64,000 bases of DNA from CAVQAH01 sp963784195. Lineage in GTDB: Bacteria; Acidobacteriota; Vicinamibacteria; Vicinamibacterales; 2-12-FULL-66-21. The notes under the pieces are model-generated. The model did not search any database, was not told the DNA's origin, and saw only the letters and a list, made by a program, of their open reading frames with translations. Shown here piece by piece: positions 48,713 through 59,257 of this stretch. The stretch lies in the NCBI GenBank assembly GCA_963784195.1, contig CAWARA010000033.1:1-64000 (forward strand), read 5' to 3'. How positions within the stretch are numbered: position 1 is the stretch's first letter; every line of letters begins with the position of its first letter. A program made the translations under genes and the position numbers.

Positions 48713-49096
48713 ACCGCACTCTCCTTCACACGACTTACCAATTACGTCAGGCTACCTCACCACGATAGGCGCCAACGGTAATGAATCCGTTAGGGAAGTG
48801 TCGCGATGGAGTCAAATCATAGTCCCGACCGATCTTTTCAGCCACCCGGCGAACCTCGCCCTGAACCCCCGTCCTGAACCCCGTCGTCATATAAGTGCCT
48901 GCCTGAATCCGGCGAGCCCTCTCGCCCGCGCGTCGATCCATCTGCGCGAATGACTCGTAGTCAGAGAAGCGGCAAGACAACCAGCACGGTGTCAAATTTA
49001 CCGGGGGCTATTCTGCCGGGCGCTTCCGTCCGACTAAATGCCTAAAGGAAGCTCACTTAGCCCCTAGAATCAGTGGCCGGGGTGCGGGCTTTGCCG
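48713..49096 (+). other. Intergenic region between divergent acyl-CoA dehydrogenase and clpC
   Basis: About 430 bp without a confident gene up to the clpC start. A minus-strand frame of 82 codons (48747-48995) is possible but has no recognisable similarity. The region should hold the promoters of both divergent genes. No heptad or REP element is seen here. Confidence 0.5.
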
Positions 49097-49102
49097 TATA
49101 AT
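49097..49102 (+). promoter_or_regulatory. Perfect -10 box (TATAAT) upstream of clpC
   Basis: TATAAT lies 43 bp before the clpC ATG. The -35 region at the expected distance (TGGCCG, 49074-49079) is poor, so an activator may be needed. Confidence 0.5.
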
Positions 49103-49145
49103 GCGAGCTAGGGAAAGTCCGACCGTTAACCCATAGGTACACCGG

Positions 49146-51581
<2,436 letters not shown>

Positions 51582-51630
51582 CCCGCTGGTACCGCGGCGG
51601 CTCCAACGGTCGCCGAGGCAGCGTCGTGGC

Positions 51631-51649
51631 AAGGCCGCTCAGTGGCCTT
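51631..51649 (+). terminator. Hairpin after clpC
   Basis: AAGGCC-GCTCAGT-GGCCTT forms a 6-bp stem, followed by no T-run. It may end clpC transcription. Confidence 0.35.
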
Positions 51650-51666
51650 CCACGTCTAAAATCCTG

Positions 51667-51714
51667 TAGAATCATCGCTTGGCTTCGGCAGGGGCTCTCC
51701 GCCCGTGCGAAGCC
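51667..51714 (+). promoter_or_regulatory. Possible bamA promoter and leader hairpin
   Basis: TAGAAT (51667-51672) could be a -10. A stem GGCTTCG (51681) / CGAAGCC (51708), with inner GGG/CCC pairs, would then begin a few nucleotides after the start site. That would place a hairpin at the 5' end of the bamA mRNA. Confidence 0.35.
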
Positions 51715-51747
51715 AGGCCGGTACTCCCGATTTAAAAAGCTCGATCT

Positions 51748-54498
51748 ATGCGTGTTCTTGCGTTAACGCTCGTAGCTCTGCTGGGCGCCGCCGCCAGTGC
51801 GATGGCCCAGGGCGCGCCAGCCGGCGTCGCGCCCGGGGCAAGCCCCCAGCAGGCTGGCGCCATCGTCGCGCCTACAGCCCCTGCCTCCGTCTGCGACCTG
51901 CCCATCCCGTTACCGGCCAAAGCGCCCCCGTCGGGATCCGGCCCGGTCGTCTATCAGATCCTGCTCTGCTTCGATAAGCAGGGCGGAGCGTCGGTCATCG
52001 AGGCGAACACGTACCTCTACTACATCCAGCTACGCGGCAGCACCTCGTCCCAGGATCGCTGGGTGCCCTACAACGATGGCACCGAGCAGACGATGGTGGC
52101 GGACTTCAAGCGACTGTGGGCGACGAACTTCCTGGACGACCTGAGCGTCCAGGTCGTCGACTATCCCTTCGCCAATGGCGTGATAGGGAAGATCGTCGTC
52201 TACAACATGGAGGAGCGGCAGCGGGTCAAGATCGTCGACTACGAGGGCAACGCCAAGGTCGACGCGAACAAGATCGACGAGAAGCTGAAGGAAGAGGGCG
52301 TGACGATCCGCCTCGACTCCTTCATCGACCCGGGCCTGCTGCGCCGCGTCGCCGGAGTGGTGCGTGAACTGTACGCGACCGAGGGGTACCAGTTCGCCGA
52401 GGTCAAGCACGAGATCAAACCGGTAGACGGCGGGCCGAAGCTGGTGCACGTGACGTTCCACGTCACCGAGGGCCCGAAGGTGAAGATTCGCGACGTCGAC
52501 TTCATGGGCAACCAGGCGATCACCGACGGGGCGCTGAACAAGCAGATGAAGGAGAACAAGGAGAAAGGGTTCTTCGGCTTCATCACTGGTGGCGGCACCT
52601 ACAAGGAAGAAAAGTTTGCCGAGGACGCTCAGGCTGTTCAGGAGCACTACCGGAACGAGGGCTACATCCTCGCGCAGATCGGTCAGCCCGAACTGAAGGT
52701 GATGGAAGACTCCGAGGACGGGAAGACGCGCTGGGTGCAGCTGCGGATTCCGGTCACGGAAGGCAAGCGCTATCGCGTCGGCAAGTTCGAATTCGAGGGC
52801 AACAAGGTCGTCAGCGCCGAGGCGCTTCGCCCGCTCTTCAAGCTGAAAGAGGGGGAGTTCTACAGCCACAAGGACGTCACGAAGGCGTTCGAGAAAGCGC
52901 GTGAGCTGTACGGCACGGGCGGCTACTACGAGTTCACGGCCTTCCCGGATCTGAAGCCGCGCGACATGCCTGGCGAGACCAATGGATCCGACGACCCGGC
53001 CGGTCCGCCGTCCGCCGCTGCAGCGGCACCTGCCGATCCGAATCAGCCGCCGATCGTTGACGTGACGATCCGGATCGACGAAGGGGAGCAGTACTTCGTC
53101 AACCGCATCACGTTCGTCGGCAACACCACGACGCGCGACAACGTCATCCGCCGCGAAATCCGGCTCGTCGAGGCCGGCGTGTTCAACACCGAGGCGCTGA
53201 AGTACAGCATCCGCCGTCTCAACCAGCTCGGATACTTCAAGAACCTCGAAGGGGATGCCATCAGCGTCGAGAAGACGCCCGAAACGAAGAACAAGGTCGA
53301 CGTCCAGCTGAAGCTCGAAGAGCAGAACCGCAATCAGCTCACGTTCGGCGCCGGCGTCTCGCAGTTCGACGGCTTTTTCGGCCAGCTGTCGTTCCAGACG
53401 TCCAACTTCCTCGGCCGCGGCGAGACCTTCTCGGTCACCGCCCAGCAGGGCAATCGCGCGAAGAACTATCAGGTCGCATTCACCGAACCCTTCCTGTTCG
53501 ATCGGCCGATGACGGCGGGAATCGATCTCTACGTCCGCGAGATCCGCTACGAAGGTCAGTTCACTCAGGCGTCGATCGGCGGCAACGTCGTCTACGGCTT
53601 CCAGGTAGCCGACTACGCGCGGATGTTCGTCACCTACAGCTACGAGCAGGTGAAGGTGAAGGACCTGAACCCGCTCTACGAGGATCCGCGCGTCCTGGCC
53701 GGCAACCCGTTCCTCCAGGATTCGCTGCTGATCGGTCTGGGCGGCAAGCGAACCATCAGCAAGATTGGCCCGAGCTTCGTCTACAACACGGTCGACAGCC
53801 CGATCTTCCCGTCGAGCGGCACGCGCTACACGCTGTCGATGGATTTCGCGGGTCTCGGCGGCAATACGAACTTCGTGAACCCGAGGGCGGAGGCGATTTG
53901 GTACTTCCCGTTGAATCGCCGCACCTCGCTCGGGTTCCGCGCGCAGGGCGAGTACATCGTGCAGTATGGCAGCACGCTGGTCCTGCCGATCTTCGAGCGG
54001 CTGTTCCTCGGCGGCGAGTACAGCATTCGCGGGTTCGATATCCGATCGATCGGTCCGCGCGATCCGGTGACAGGCCTGGTCATCGGCGGCAACAAGAGCA
54101 TCCTGTTCAACGCCGAATACCTGATCACCATTGCCGGTCCTGTGCGCCTCGTCCTCTTCGCGGATGCCGGCCAGGTGCGCAACACCGGCGAGAACTTCGC
54201 CTGGAAGGAACCGATCCGCCAAATACGCACGCCCGGGGCGCTGCTGCCCGGCCCGTTCGACCCGTTCGTGGTGCCGACGCCGTTCGCGAGCCCGTTCGAT
54301 CCCGAGGTCGTGGTCGTCGGCGATCGCGATGCGTTCAAGACGTCGATTGGCGCCGAAGTCCGGTTCTTCATGCCAGTCCTGAACGTGCCGTTCCGATTGA
54401 TCTTCGCGATGAACCCGTCGCGCGGCGGGGTGTTGGACAACAACCTACAGCCCGAAAAAGAGTGGAAGTTCCGGTTCGCGGTTGGCTCGACTTTCTGA
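51748..54498 (+). CDS. bamA: Outer membrane protein assembly factor BamA
   Basis: 916 residues. Signal peptide: MRVLALTLVALLGAAASAMAQ. About five POTRA domains (e.g. VKIVDYEGNAKVDANKIDEKLKEEG; VKIRDVDFMGNQAITDGALNKQMKENKEKG; YFVNRITFVGNTTTRDNVIRREIRLVEAG). The 16-stranded barrel from about residue 520 includes GGEYSIRGFDIRSIGPRDP, the conserved [V/I]RGF motif of strand 16/loop 6. The final FRFAVGSTF ends in Phe. It folds and inserts outer-membrane proteins. It is followed by ompH (Skp), as in many diderms. Confidence 0.95.
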   Translation: MRVLALTLVALLGAAASAMAQGAPAGVAPGASPQQAGAIVAPTAPASVCDLPIPLPAKAPPSGSGPVVYQILLCFDKQGGASVIEANTYLYYIQLRGSTSSQDRWVPYNDGTEQTMVADFKRLWATNFLDDLSVQVVDYPFANGVIGKIVVYNMEERQRVKIVDYEGNAKVDANKIDEKLKEEGVTIRLDSFIDPGLLRRVAGVVRELYATEGYQFAEVKHEIKPVDGGPKLVHVTFHVTEGPKVKIRDVDFMGNQAITDGALNKQMKENKEKGFFGFITGGGTYKEEKFAEDAQAVQEHYRNEGYILAQIGQPELKVMEDSEDGKTRWVQLRIPVTEGKRYRVGKFEFEGNKVVSAEALRPLFKLKEGEFYSHKDVTKAFEKARELYGTGGYYEFTAFPDLKPRDMPGETNGSDDPAGPPSAAAAAPADPNQPPIVDVTIRIDEGEQYFVNRITFVGNTTTRDNVIRREIRLVEAGVFNTEALKYSIRRLNQLGYFKNLEGDAISVEKTPETKNKVDVQLKLEEQNRNQLTFGAGVSQFDGFFGQLSFQTSNFLGRGETFSVTAQQGNRAKNYQVAFTEPFLFDRPMTAGIDLYVREIRYEGQFTQASIGGNVVYGFQVADYARMFVTYSYEQVKVKDLNPLYEDPRVLAGNPFLQDSLLIGLGGKRTISKIGPSFVYNTVDSPIFPSSGTRYTLSMDFAGLGGNTNFVNPRAEAIWYFPLNRRTSLGFRAQGEYIVQYGSTLVLPIFERLFLGGEYSIRGFDIRSIGPRDPVTGLVIGGNKSILFNAEYLITIAGPVRLVLFADAGQVRNTGENFAWKEPIRQIRTPGALLPGPFDPFVVPTPFASPFDPEVVVVGDRDAFKTSIGAEVRFFMPVLNVPFRLIFAMNPSRGGVLDNNLQPEKEWKFRFAVGSTF

Positions 54499-54533
54499 GT
54501 GTGGGCGCGGATCGAGGTTACGGAGGAAACGGG

Positions 54534-54699
54534 GACGGAGGTTACGGAGGACACGGAACAAGCTTTAACTCAGAGACTCAGAGAAACGGAGAATTTTGGT
54601 GGGACCGTGCAAATCGAGTTTGACGAGACCCAACCAAAAGTCTCCGTTTCTCTGAGTCTCCGAGTTAAAGCTTGTTCCGTGTCCTCCGTAACCTCCGTC
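54534..54699 (+). repeat. Long near-perfect inverted repeat E3 (bamA-ompH)
   Basis: Arms of about 67 nt (54534-54600 and 54633-54699) are complementary with about three mismatches, around a loop of about 32 nt. The arms contain CGGAGGT/ACGGAGG-type heptads, ACTCAGAGACTCAGAG and AAGCTTTAACTC. The arm sequence is a variant of the outer arms of E1 (12463-12781). It lies between the bamA stop and the ompH start, so it would form a very stable hairpin in any read-through mRNA. Confidence 0.9.
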
Positions 54700-54736
54700 T
54701 GAAGGGATCATGTTTAACTCGAAAGGAATCTGTTTC

Positions 54737-55405
54737 ATGAGAGCGTTGAAGACGATGACCGTGGTGGGCGCCGTGAGCTTGCTGCTCGCGGCCGGATCTG
54801 CGATGGCGCAGACGCCGCCGCCGACCCAGCCGCCGCCGACCCAGCCGCCGCCGACCCAGCCGCCCGCAAAGCCGCCGGTGGGACAGCCGCCGACGCCGGC
54901 CCCGGCTGCCACGCCGCAGCCGCCACGACCGTTTCCCGAAGGCGCCAAAATCGCCTACGTCGATCTTCAGCGCATCGCGCAGGGTTCGGCAGAGGGTAAG
55001 GCGGCCGCCGCCAAGCTCGAGGAGCTCAAGAAGCAGAAGACTGGTGAACTGACCGAGAAGAACAAGGCGCTCGAGGGGCTCCGCACGAAGCTGCAGCAGG
55101 GCGGCACGGTGCTGAGCGATTCCGCACGCGCACAACTCGAAAAAGACATCGACAAGCAGACCCGGGAGATTCAGTTCCTCCAGCAGAGCGCGCAGGCGGA
55201 GTTCGAGCAGCTCGAGGGGGAGCTGAACCAGGAGTTCCAGCGGAAGCTCAACCCGATCCTCGACCAGGTGTCGAAGGAGAAGGGTCTGCACATGCTGTTC
55301 AGCATTCGCGACAACGGCGCGGTCTGGGCCGACACGGGCCTCGACCTGTCGGATGAGATCGTCAAGCGCTTCGACGCGGCCGCGAAGACGCCTCCGAAGA
55401 AATAG
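54737..55405 (+). CDS. skp: OmpH/Skp family periplasmic chaperone with PPPTQ repeats
   Basis: 222 residues from ATG 54737 with GAAAGGA upstream. Signal peptide: MRALKTMTVVGAVSLLLAAGSAMAQ. Then PPPTQ repeated three times plus a longer Pro/Ala-rich linker (residues 26-63). The OmpH domain starts at AKIAYVDLQRIAQGSAEGKAAAAKLEELKKQK and continues as a long coiled coil of tentacles, ending KGLHMLFSIRDNGAVWADTGLDLSDEIVKRF. It escorts outer-membrane proteins to BamA, encoded just upstream. The tandem PPPTQ linker is unusual for Skp. Confidence 0.9.
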   Translation: MRALKTMTVVGAVSLLLAAGSAMAQTPPPTQPPPTQPPPTQPPAKPPVGQPPTPAPAATPQPPRPFPEGAKIAYVDLQRIAQGSAEGKAAAAKLEELKKQKTGELTEKNKALEGLRTKLQQGGTVLSDSARAQLEKDIDKQTREIQFLQQSAQAEFEQLEGELNQEFQRKLNPILDQVSKEKGLHMLFSIRDNGAVWADTGLDLSDEIVKRFDAAAKTPPKK

Positions 55406-55440
55406 ATCGGTCAGCCGCGAATTCGCACGGAAGGCCTGGC

Positions 55441-55458
55441 GCGGCACGAACGTGCCGC
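55441..55458 (+). terminator. Perfect hairpin after ompH
   Basis: GCGGCACGAACGTGCCGC: 8-bp perfect stem with a 2-nt loop, 36 bp past the ompH stop. No T-tract follows. Confidence 0.4.
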
Positions 55459-55481
55459 TCCAGGCGCCCAGCTTGCGAATT

Positions 55482-55527
55482 ACGAGCTACGGACCACGAA
55501 CCACGAACCACGGTCTACGGTCCGTTC
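55482..55527 (+). repeat. Heptad half-element H10
   Basis: Units ACGAGCT, ACGGACC, ACGAACC, ACGAACC, ACGGTCT, ACGGTCC. No left arm. It ends 17 nt before the FabZ-LpxA start. Confidence 0.7.
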
Positions 55528-55530
55528 TGA

Positions 55531-55536
55531 TACACT
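55531..55536 (+). promoter_or_regulatory. Possible extended -10 (TGA-TACACT) at the fabZ-lpxA start
   Basis: TACACT with TG two bases upstream lies 8 nt before the GTG at 55545, just downstream of heptad element H10. Confidence 0.3.
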
Positions 55537-55544
55537 CCTCCCAC

Positions 55545-56810
55545 GTGTCCATCAACATCTCCGAGTCGATCGAACGACTCTGTTACCGGTATCCGTCTGC
55601 GCTGGTAGACGCGATCACCGAGCACGAGCCAGGCCGGCGTCTCGTCGCGGTGAAGAACGTCACCGTCAACGAAGACTTCTTTCAGGGCCACTTCCCGGGG
55701 AAGCCCACGATGCCCGGCGTGCTCATGATCGAGACGCTCGCCCAGGTCGCGACGCTGCTGCTGGTGCACGGTCCTGACGGCCAGGCATCAGGCAACGCCT
55801 ATCTGCGCGGCGTCGACAACGCGAAGTTCAGGAAGCAGGTCGTCCCGGGTGACCGCTTGCGCCTCGAGGTGACGCTCGGTCCGCGCCGGGCCACGCTGGC
55901 CAGGGCCAAGGGCGTCGCTTACATGGGCGACGACGTGGTGGCCGAGGCAGTGCTGCTGATGGGCCTCGTACCGGTTGGGACGTCAGCCGGCCGCGCCCGC
56001 GTTCAAGTCCATCCGACCGCTATCGTGCACGAGGATGCCGTGATAGGTGCGGGTACCGTGATCGGTCCGCACGCCGTGATCGGCCAGCACGTGCGCATTG
56101 GCAGGGACTGCCGCGTGGGCGCGTCGTCGGTCATCGACGGCTGGACCACTATCGGGGATGGCAACGAGGTATTTCCGTTCGCGTCCATCGGGCTCATCCC
56201 GCAGGACTTGAAGTTCCGGGGCGAGCGGACGGAGCTGAATATCGGCCACCGGAACGTGTTCCGCGAGTTCGTGACGATACATCGCGGCACCGCCGGCGGT
56301 GGCGGCGTGACCGACATCGGCGATCACAACGTCTTCATGGCCTACGCGCACATTGCGCACGACTGTCACGTCGGCAATCACACGATCTTCGGGAATGCCG
56401 CGACGCTCGGCGGGCACGTGACCGTCGAGGACTACGCGACGATCAGCGCATTCTCAGGGGTTCACCAGTTCTGCCGGGTGGGGCAGCACGCCTTCATCGG
56501 CGGCTTCTCCGTCGTCACGAAAGACGCGCTGCCGTTCGCGAAAACCGTCGGCAACCGCGCGCGCATCTACGGCCTCAACACCATCGGCCTCGTCCGCCGG
56601 AAGTTCTCACCAGACGCCATCGCCAAGCTGCGGCGGGCGTATCGCCACCTGCTGCACTCGAACACCAGCCGCGCCCTGGCACAAATCGAGCGCGACGCGT
56701 CGCTGCGCTGCGACGAGGTCCGCTACGTGGTGGAGTTCATCAAAACATCCAGCCGTGGAGTCGGTCTGCGCAGGCCAAGCCGCCGGCTGGAAGAGCTGGT
56801 GGAAGAGTAA
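55545..56810 (+). CDS. Fused FabZ (3-hydroxyacyl-ACP dehydratase) - LpxA (UDP-GlcNAc acyltransferase)
   Basis: 421 residues, GTG start. Residues 1-145 are FabZ: catalytic His in EDFFQGHFPGKPTMPG and Glu in VLMIETLAQVATLLLVHG. Residues 150-421 are LpxA: left-handed hexapeptide repeats (VIGAGTVIGPHAVIGQHVRIG), LIPQDLKFRGERTELNIG, catalytic His in MAYAHIAHDCHVGNHTIFG, FIGGFSVVTKDALPF, and the LpxA helical C-terminus (IYGLNTIGLVRRKFSPDAIAKLRRAY). FabZ makes the trans-2-enoyl-ACP intermediate and LpxA uses 3-hydroxyacyl-ACP for the first lipid A step. Fusion links the two activities that compete for the same pool. No lpxD is next to it. Confidence 0.92.
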   Translation: MSINISESIERLCYRYPSALVDAITEHEPGRRLVAVKNVTVNEDFFQGHFPGKPTMPGVLMIETLAQVATLLLVHGPDGQASGNAYLRGVDNAKFRKQVVPGDRLRLEVTLGPRRATLARAKGVAYMGDDVVAEAVLLMGLVPVGTSAGRARVQVHPTAIVHEDAVIGAGTVIGPHAVIGQHVRIGRDCRVGASSVIDGWTTIGDGNEVFPFASIGLIPQDLKFRGERTELNIGHRNVFREFVTIHRGTAGGGGVTDIGDHNVFMAYAHIAHDCHVGNHTIFGNAATLGGHVTVEDYATISAFSGVHQFCRVGQHAFIGGFSVVTKDALPFAKTVGNRARIYGLNTIGLVRRKFSPDAIAKLRRAYRHLLHSNTSRALAQIERDASLRCDEVRYVVEFIKTSSRGVGLRRPSRRLEELVEE

Positions 56811-56836
56811 GCCCCGTCGCCCCGTCGCGTCCGATC

Positions 56837-56884
56837 TTCGAGCAACGAACCACGAACCACGGACTACGGACTACGGACTACGGG
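56837..56884 (+). repeat. Heptad half-element H11
   Basis: Units TTCGAGC, AACGAAC, CACGAAC, CACGGAC, TACGGAC, TACGGAC, TACGGG. Right-arm theme only. It lies between convergent genes and runs into the last codons of the minus-strand lipoprotein gene. Confidence 0.7.
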
Positions 56885-57303
56885 TGTACAACCTGCACCG
56901 TGTAATTGATCGGTGCATCCGTCGGCACATTTCCCTGCGAATCGAACAGCCTGACACAGAGACTGCTGGGGGCGACGACCGTACCGGTCAGGGCGGCTGA
57001 CGTGGTCGCCAGGTTGTTCAGCATGATCACGGTGCACACTGAACCGTCCCAGGTGCCCATTCCAAAACCGAACGAGGGTGAACTCGAGGGATCGACGGCG
57101 GTGATCGTGGCGGTCACGGATCCGGCGGCCGAGGCGATGAACGGGTGGACCACCGATCCGTTCAGGTTAACGGTGCCTGTGAAGGTGTCGGTAACCGGGT
57201 TCGGCGGCGTGGGGACCGTTGGCGAATCGCCATTGTCACAAGCCCCAGAGAACAGCAAGGGCACTACCAGCAACAAGAACCTGACCTTCGCCACGTAACG
57301 CAT
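56878..57303 (-). CDS. Hypothetical secreted lipoprotein
   Basis: 141 residues. Signal with possible lipobox LLFSGAC (residue 22 Cys). A Pro/Thr-rich linker (DSPTVPTPPNPVTD) is followed by a beta-rich domain (TFTGTVNLNGSVVHPFIASAAGSVTATITAVDPSSS..). This pattern of small lipoproteins with a PKD/bacterial pre-peptidase-like C-terminal beta domain is common in soil Acidobacteria-like genomes, by recollection. Function unknown. Convergent with FabZ-LpxA. Confidence 0.72.
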   Translation of the reverse strand: MRYVAKVRFLLLVVPLLFSGACDNGDSPTVPTPPNPVTDTFTGTVNLNGSVVHPFIASAAGSVTATITAVDPSSSPSFGFGMGTWDGSVCTVIMLNNLATTSAALTGTVVAPSSLCVRLFDSQGNVPTDAPINYTVQVVHP

Positions 57304-57417
57304 TCAGTCTCCTTGAAACATCGGCCGACGGCAGCAGGCTGGCTCTTCCAGACGGACCGAATCCCCTATTGGTACTTTGATAGACTGACGAACTGACCGA
57401 CGGTTTGGCCGGATTGG

Positions 57418-57435
57418 GTCCGGCTAAAGCCGGAC
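57418..57435 (-). repeat. REP-like palindrome, copy 5 (inverted orientation)
   Basis: GTCCGGCTAAAGCCGGAC, the reverse complement of copy 2, followed by GCTACG (reverse of CGTAGC). 44 bp before lpxI. A further GTCCGGCTC half-site lies at 57445. Confidence 0.78.
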
Positions 57436-57478
57436 GCTACGAGGGTCCGGCTCTCCGAGGTTCAACACACCCGCCTGC

Positions 57479-58327
57479 ATGAGCAGAATCGGCTTGATCG
57501 CCGGCAACGGGACGTTTCCGTTTCTGGCTTTGCGAGGCGCCCGCAGCCTGGGCCACGACGTCACGATCGTCGCCGTCAAGGAAGAGGCGTACCCGGAGCT
57601 GGAAGGGGAAGCCAGGTTGGCCGGGGCCGATCTCCACTGGGTTTCGCTCGGCCATCTTGGCCGCTGCATCAAGATCCTGCGGGCCGCCGGCATCACCCAG
57701 GCGGTCATGGCCGGGCAGGTCAAGCACGTCAAGATCTTCTCGGGCATCATTCCGGATCTCACGTTGTTGTCGGTCCTTACGAAGCTGAAGGCGCGGAACA
57801 CCGATGCGTTGATTTCAGCGGTGGCCGACGTGATGCGCGGGGAAGGCATCGAGCTGCTGGACTCGACGGTGTTCCTCGAGCCGCTGCTGGCGCGTGAGGG
57901 CGTGCTCACCGAACGCGCACCCGGCGACGACGAGCGGGCCGATTTCGAATTCGGATACCGGATGGCCGACACCATCGCCGGCCTCGACATCGGTCAGACG
58001 ATTGCCGTCAAACAGAAGGCGGTGGTCGCAGTCGAAGCGATGGAGGGGACAGACGAAGTGATCGCGAGGGCTGGCCATCTCGCAGGCCCCGGAGTGCGAG
58101 TCGTGAAGGTCGCGAAGCCGAACCAGGACATGCGGTTCGATGTGCCGGTCGTGGGGCTGGCGACGATCGACGCGATGCGCGCCGCAGGCGCCTCGGCGTT
58201 GTCGATCGACGCCAGGCGTACGTTGATGCTGGACGGCGAGCGGCTGCTGGCCTCCGCCAGCGCCGCTGGCATCACCATCGTCGGCCGTCCACTGCACGAG
58301 CAGCGAGGCGCGAGCAGGCATGAGTGA
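57479..58327 (+). CDS. lpxI: UDP-2,3-diacylglucosamine pyrophosphatase LpxI
   Basis: 282 residues of the DUF1009/LpxI family, an alternative to LpxH in lipid A synthesis (UDP-2,3-diacyl-GlcN to lipid X + UMP). Signatures: MSRIGLIAGNGTFPFLALRGARSLG, VMAGQVKHVKIFSGIIPDLT, DSTVFLEPLLA, IAVKQKAVVAVEAMEGTDEVIARAGHLAG, RFDVPVVGLATIDAMRAAGASALSIDARRTLMLD. It overlaps the next gene by 8 nt and starts a seven-gene overlapping operon. Confidence 0.93.
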   Translation: MSRIGLIAGNGTFPFLALRGARSLGHDVTIVAVKEEAYPELEGEARLAGADLHWVSLGHLGRCIKILRAAGITQAVMAGQVKHVKIFSGIIPDLTLLSVLTKLKARNTDALISAVADVMRGEGIELLDSTVFLEPLLAREGVLTERAPGDDERADFEFGYRMADTIAGLDIGQTIAVKQKAVVAVEAMEGTDEVIARAGHLAGPGVRVVKVAKPNQDMRFDVPVVGLATIDAMRAAGASALSIDARRTLMLDGERLLASASAAGITIVGRPLHEQRGASRHE

Positions 58328-59257
58328 GGCCTACCGCGTAGCGGTCATCGGTGTCGGGCACCTCGGCCGCCATCATGCCCGGATCCTCTCCTCACTCGAC
58401 GGCGTGTCGCTCACGGGCGTCGTGGACGTGCTGCCGGATCGCGCAGCGGAAGTCGCTGCGTCGGCGGGTACGACCGCGTTCACCGAGAGCCGTCAGGTCC
58501 TCGATCGAGTGGATGCCGTCACGGTCGCCGTGCCGACCGAACTGCATCGCGACATCGCTCTGCCTTTTCTCGAGCGCGGGATTTCGGTCATGGTCGAGAA
58601 GCCGCTGGCCCGGTCGCTTGCGGAGGCCGACGAGCTGATCGCGGCCGCGCGTGCGTCAGGCGCGACGCTGGGCGTTGGGCACACCGAGCGTTACAACCCC
58701 GCCGTCACGGCCGTTCTGCCGCTGGTGACGACACCGCGGTTCATCGAGGTCCATCGGCTGGGCGTGTTTCCTGAGCGCAGCCTCGATATCGACGTCATCT
58801 TCGATTTGATGATCCACGACCTGGACATCATCCTCGCTATGGTGAGATCCGACGTCGCTTCCATCGAGGCGGTTGGCGTGCCGGTGCTCACGCCGAGGTA
58901 CGATATTGCGAATGCCCGGCTTCGCTTTGCGTCGGGCTGTATTGCCAACGTGACGGCCAGCCGGATCAGCCGCGAGCGGGTCAGGAAGATCCGATTCTTT
59001 CAGCCGGATTCCTACCTGTCGATCGACTACGCGGCGCAGGAGGTCGAAGGCTGGCGGCTCGTCCGACGAGACGGCGCGAAACCCTCGATTCAGGGCGGTC
59101 CGATCCCCGTCGAGCGGGACGAACCACTCCGGCGCGAGCTGCGCGACTTCGTGGATGCCTCGCGCGCCAGAAGGTCACCGCTGGTCGATGGCGGCTGCTG
59201 GTCGCCGAGCGCTCGAACTGGCAACCCAGGATCGCGCAAAAAATGGAAAGCGTGTGA
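58320..59257 (+). CDS. Gfo/Idh/MocA family oxidoreductase (two apparent frameshifts)
   Basis: About 312 residues. Rossmann NAD(P) motif VIGVGHLGRHHARIL; EKP motif SVMVEKPLARSLAEAD; GHTERYNPAV; FDLMIHDLDIIL. The C-terminus needs two corrections: an extra G near 59193 and near 59230. These give VDGAAGRRALELATQIAQKMESV and a stop at 59255-59257 overlapping ubiD by 4 nt (GTGA). Uncorrected, the frame would run on into ubiD. Synteny with lpx genes recalls GnnA, which oxidises UDP-GlcNAc for 3-amino lipid A, but no GnnB aminotransferase is present. Confidence 0.8.

Noticed and set aside
48747..48995. 82-codon minus-strand gene upstream of clpC
   Set aside because: No recognisable similarity and no clear ribosome binding site; left as intergenic.
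51680..51714. tRNA-like structure before bamA
   Set aside because: Only one stem-loop; no cloverleaf, no T-loop (GTTCGA) and no CCA-end context.
52030..54222. 730-codon antisense frame opposite bamA
   Set aside because: Shadow of bamA; no domain pattern of its own.
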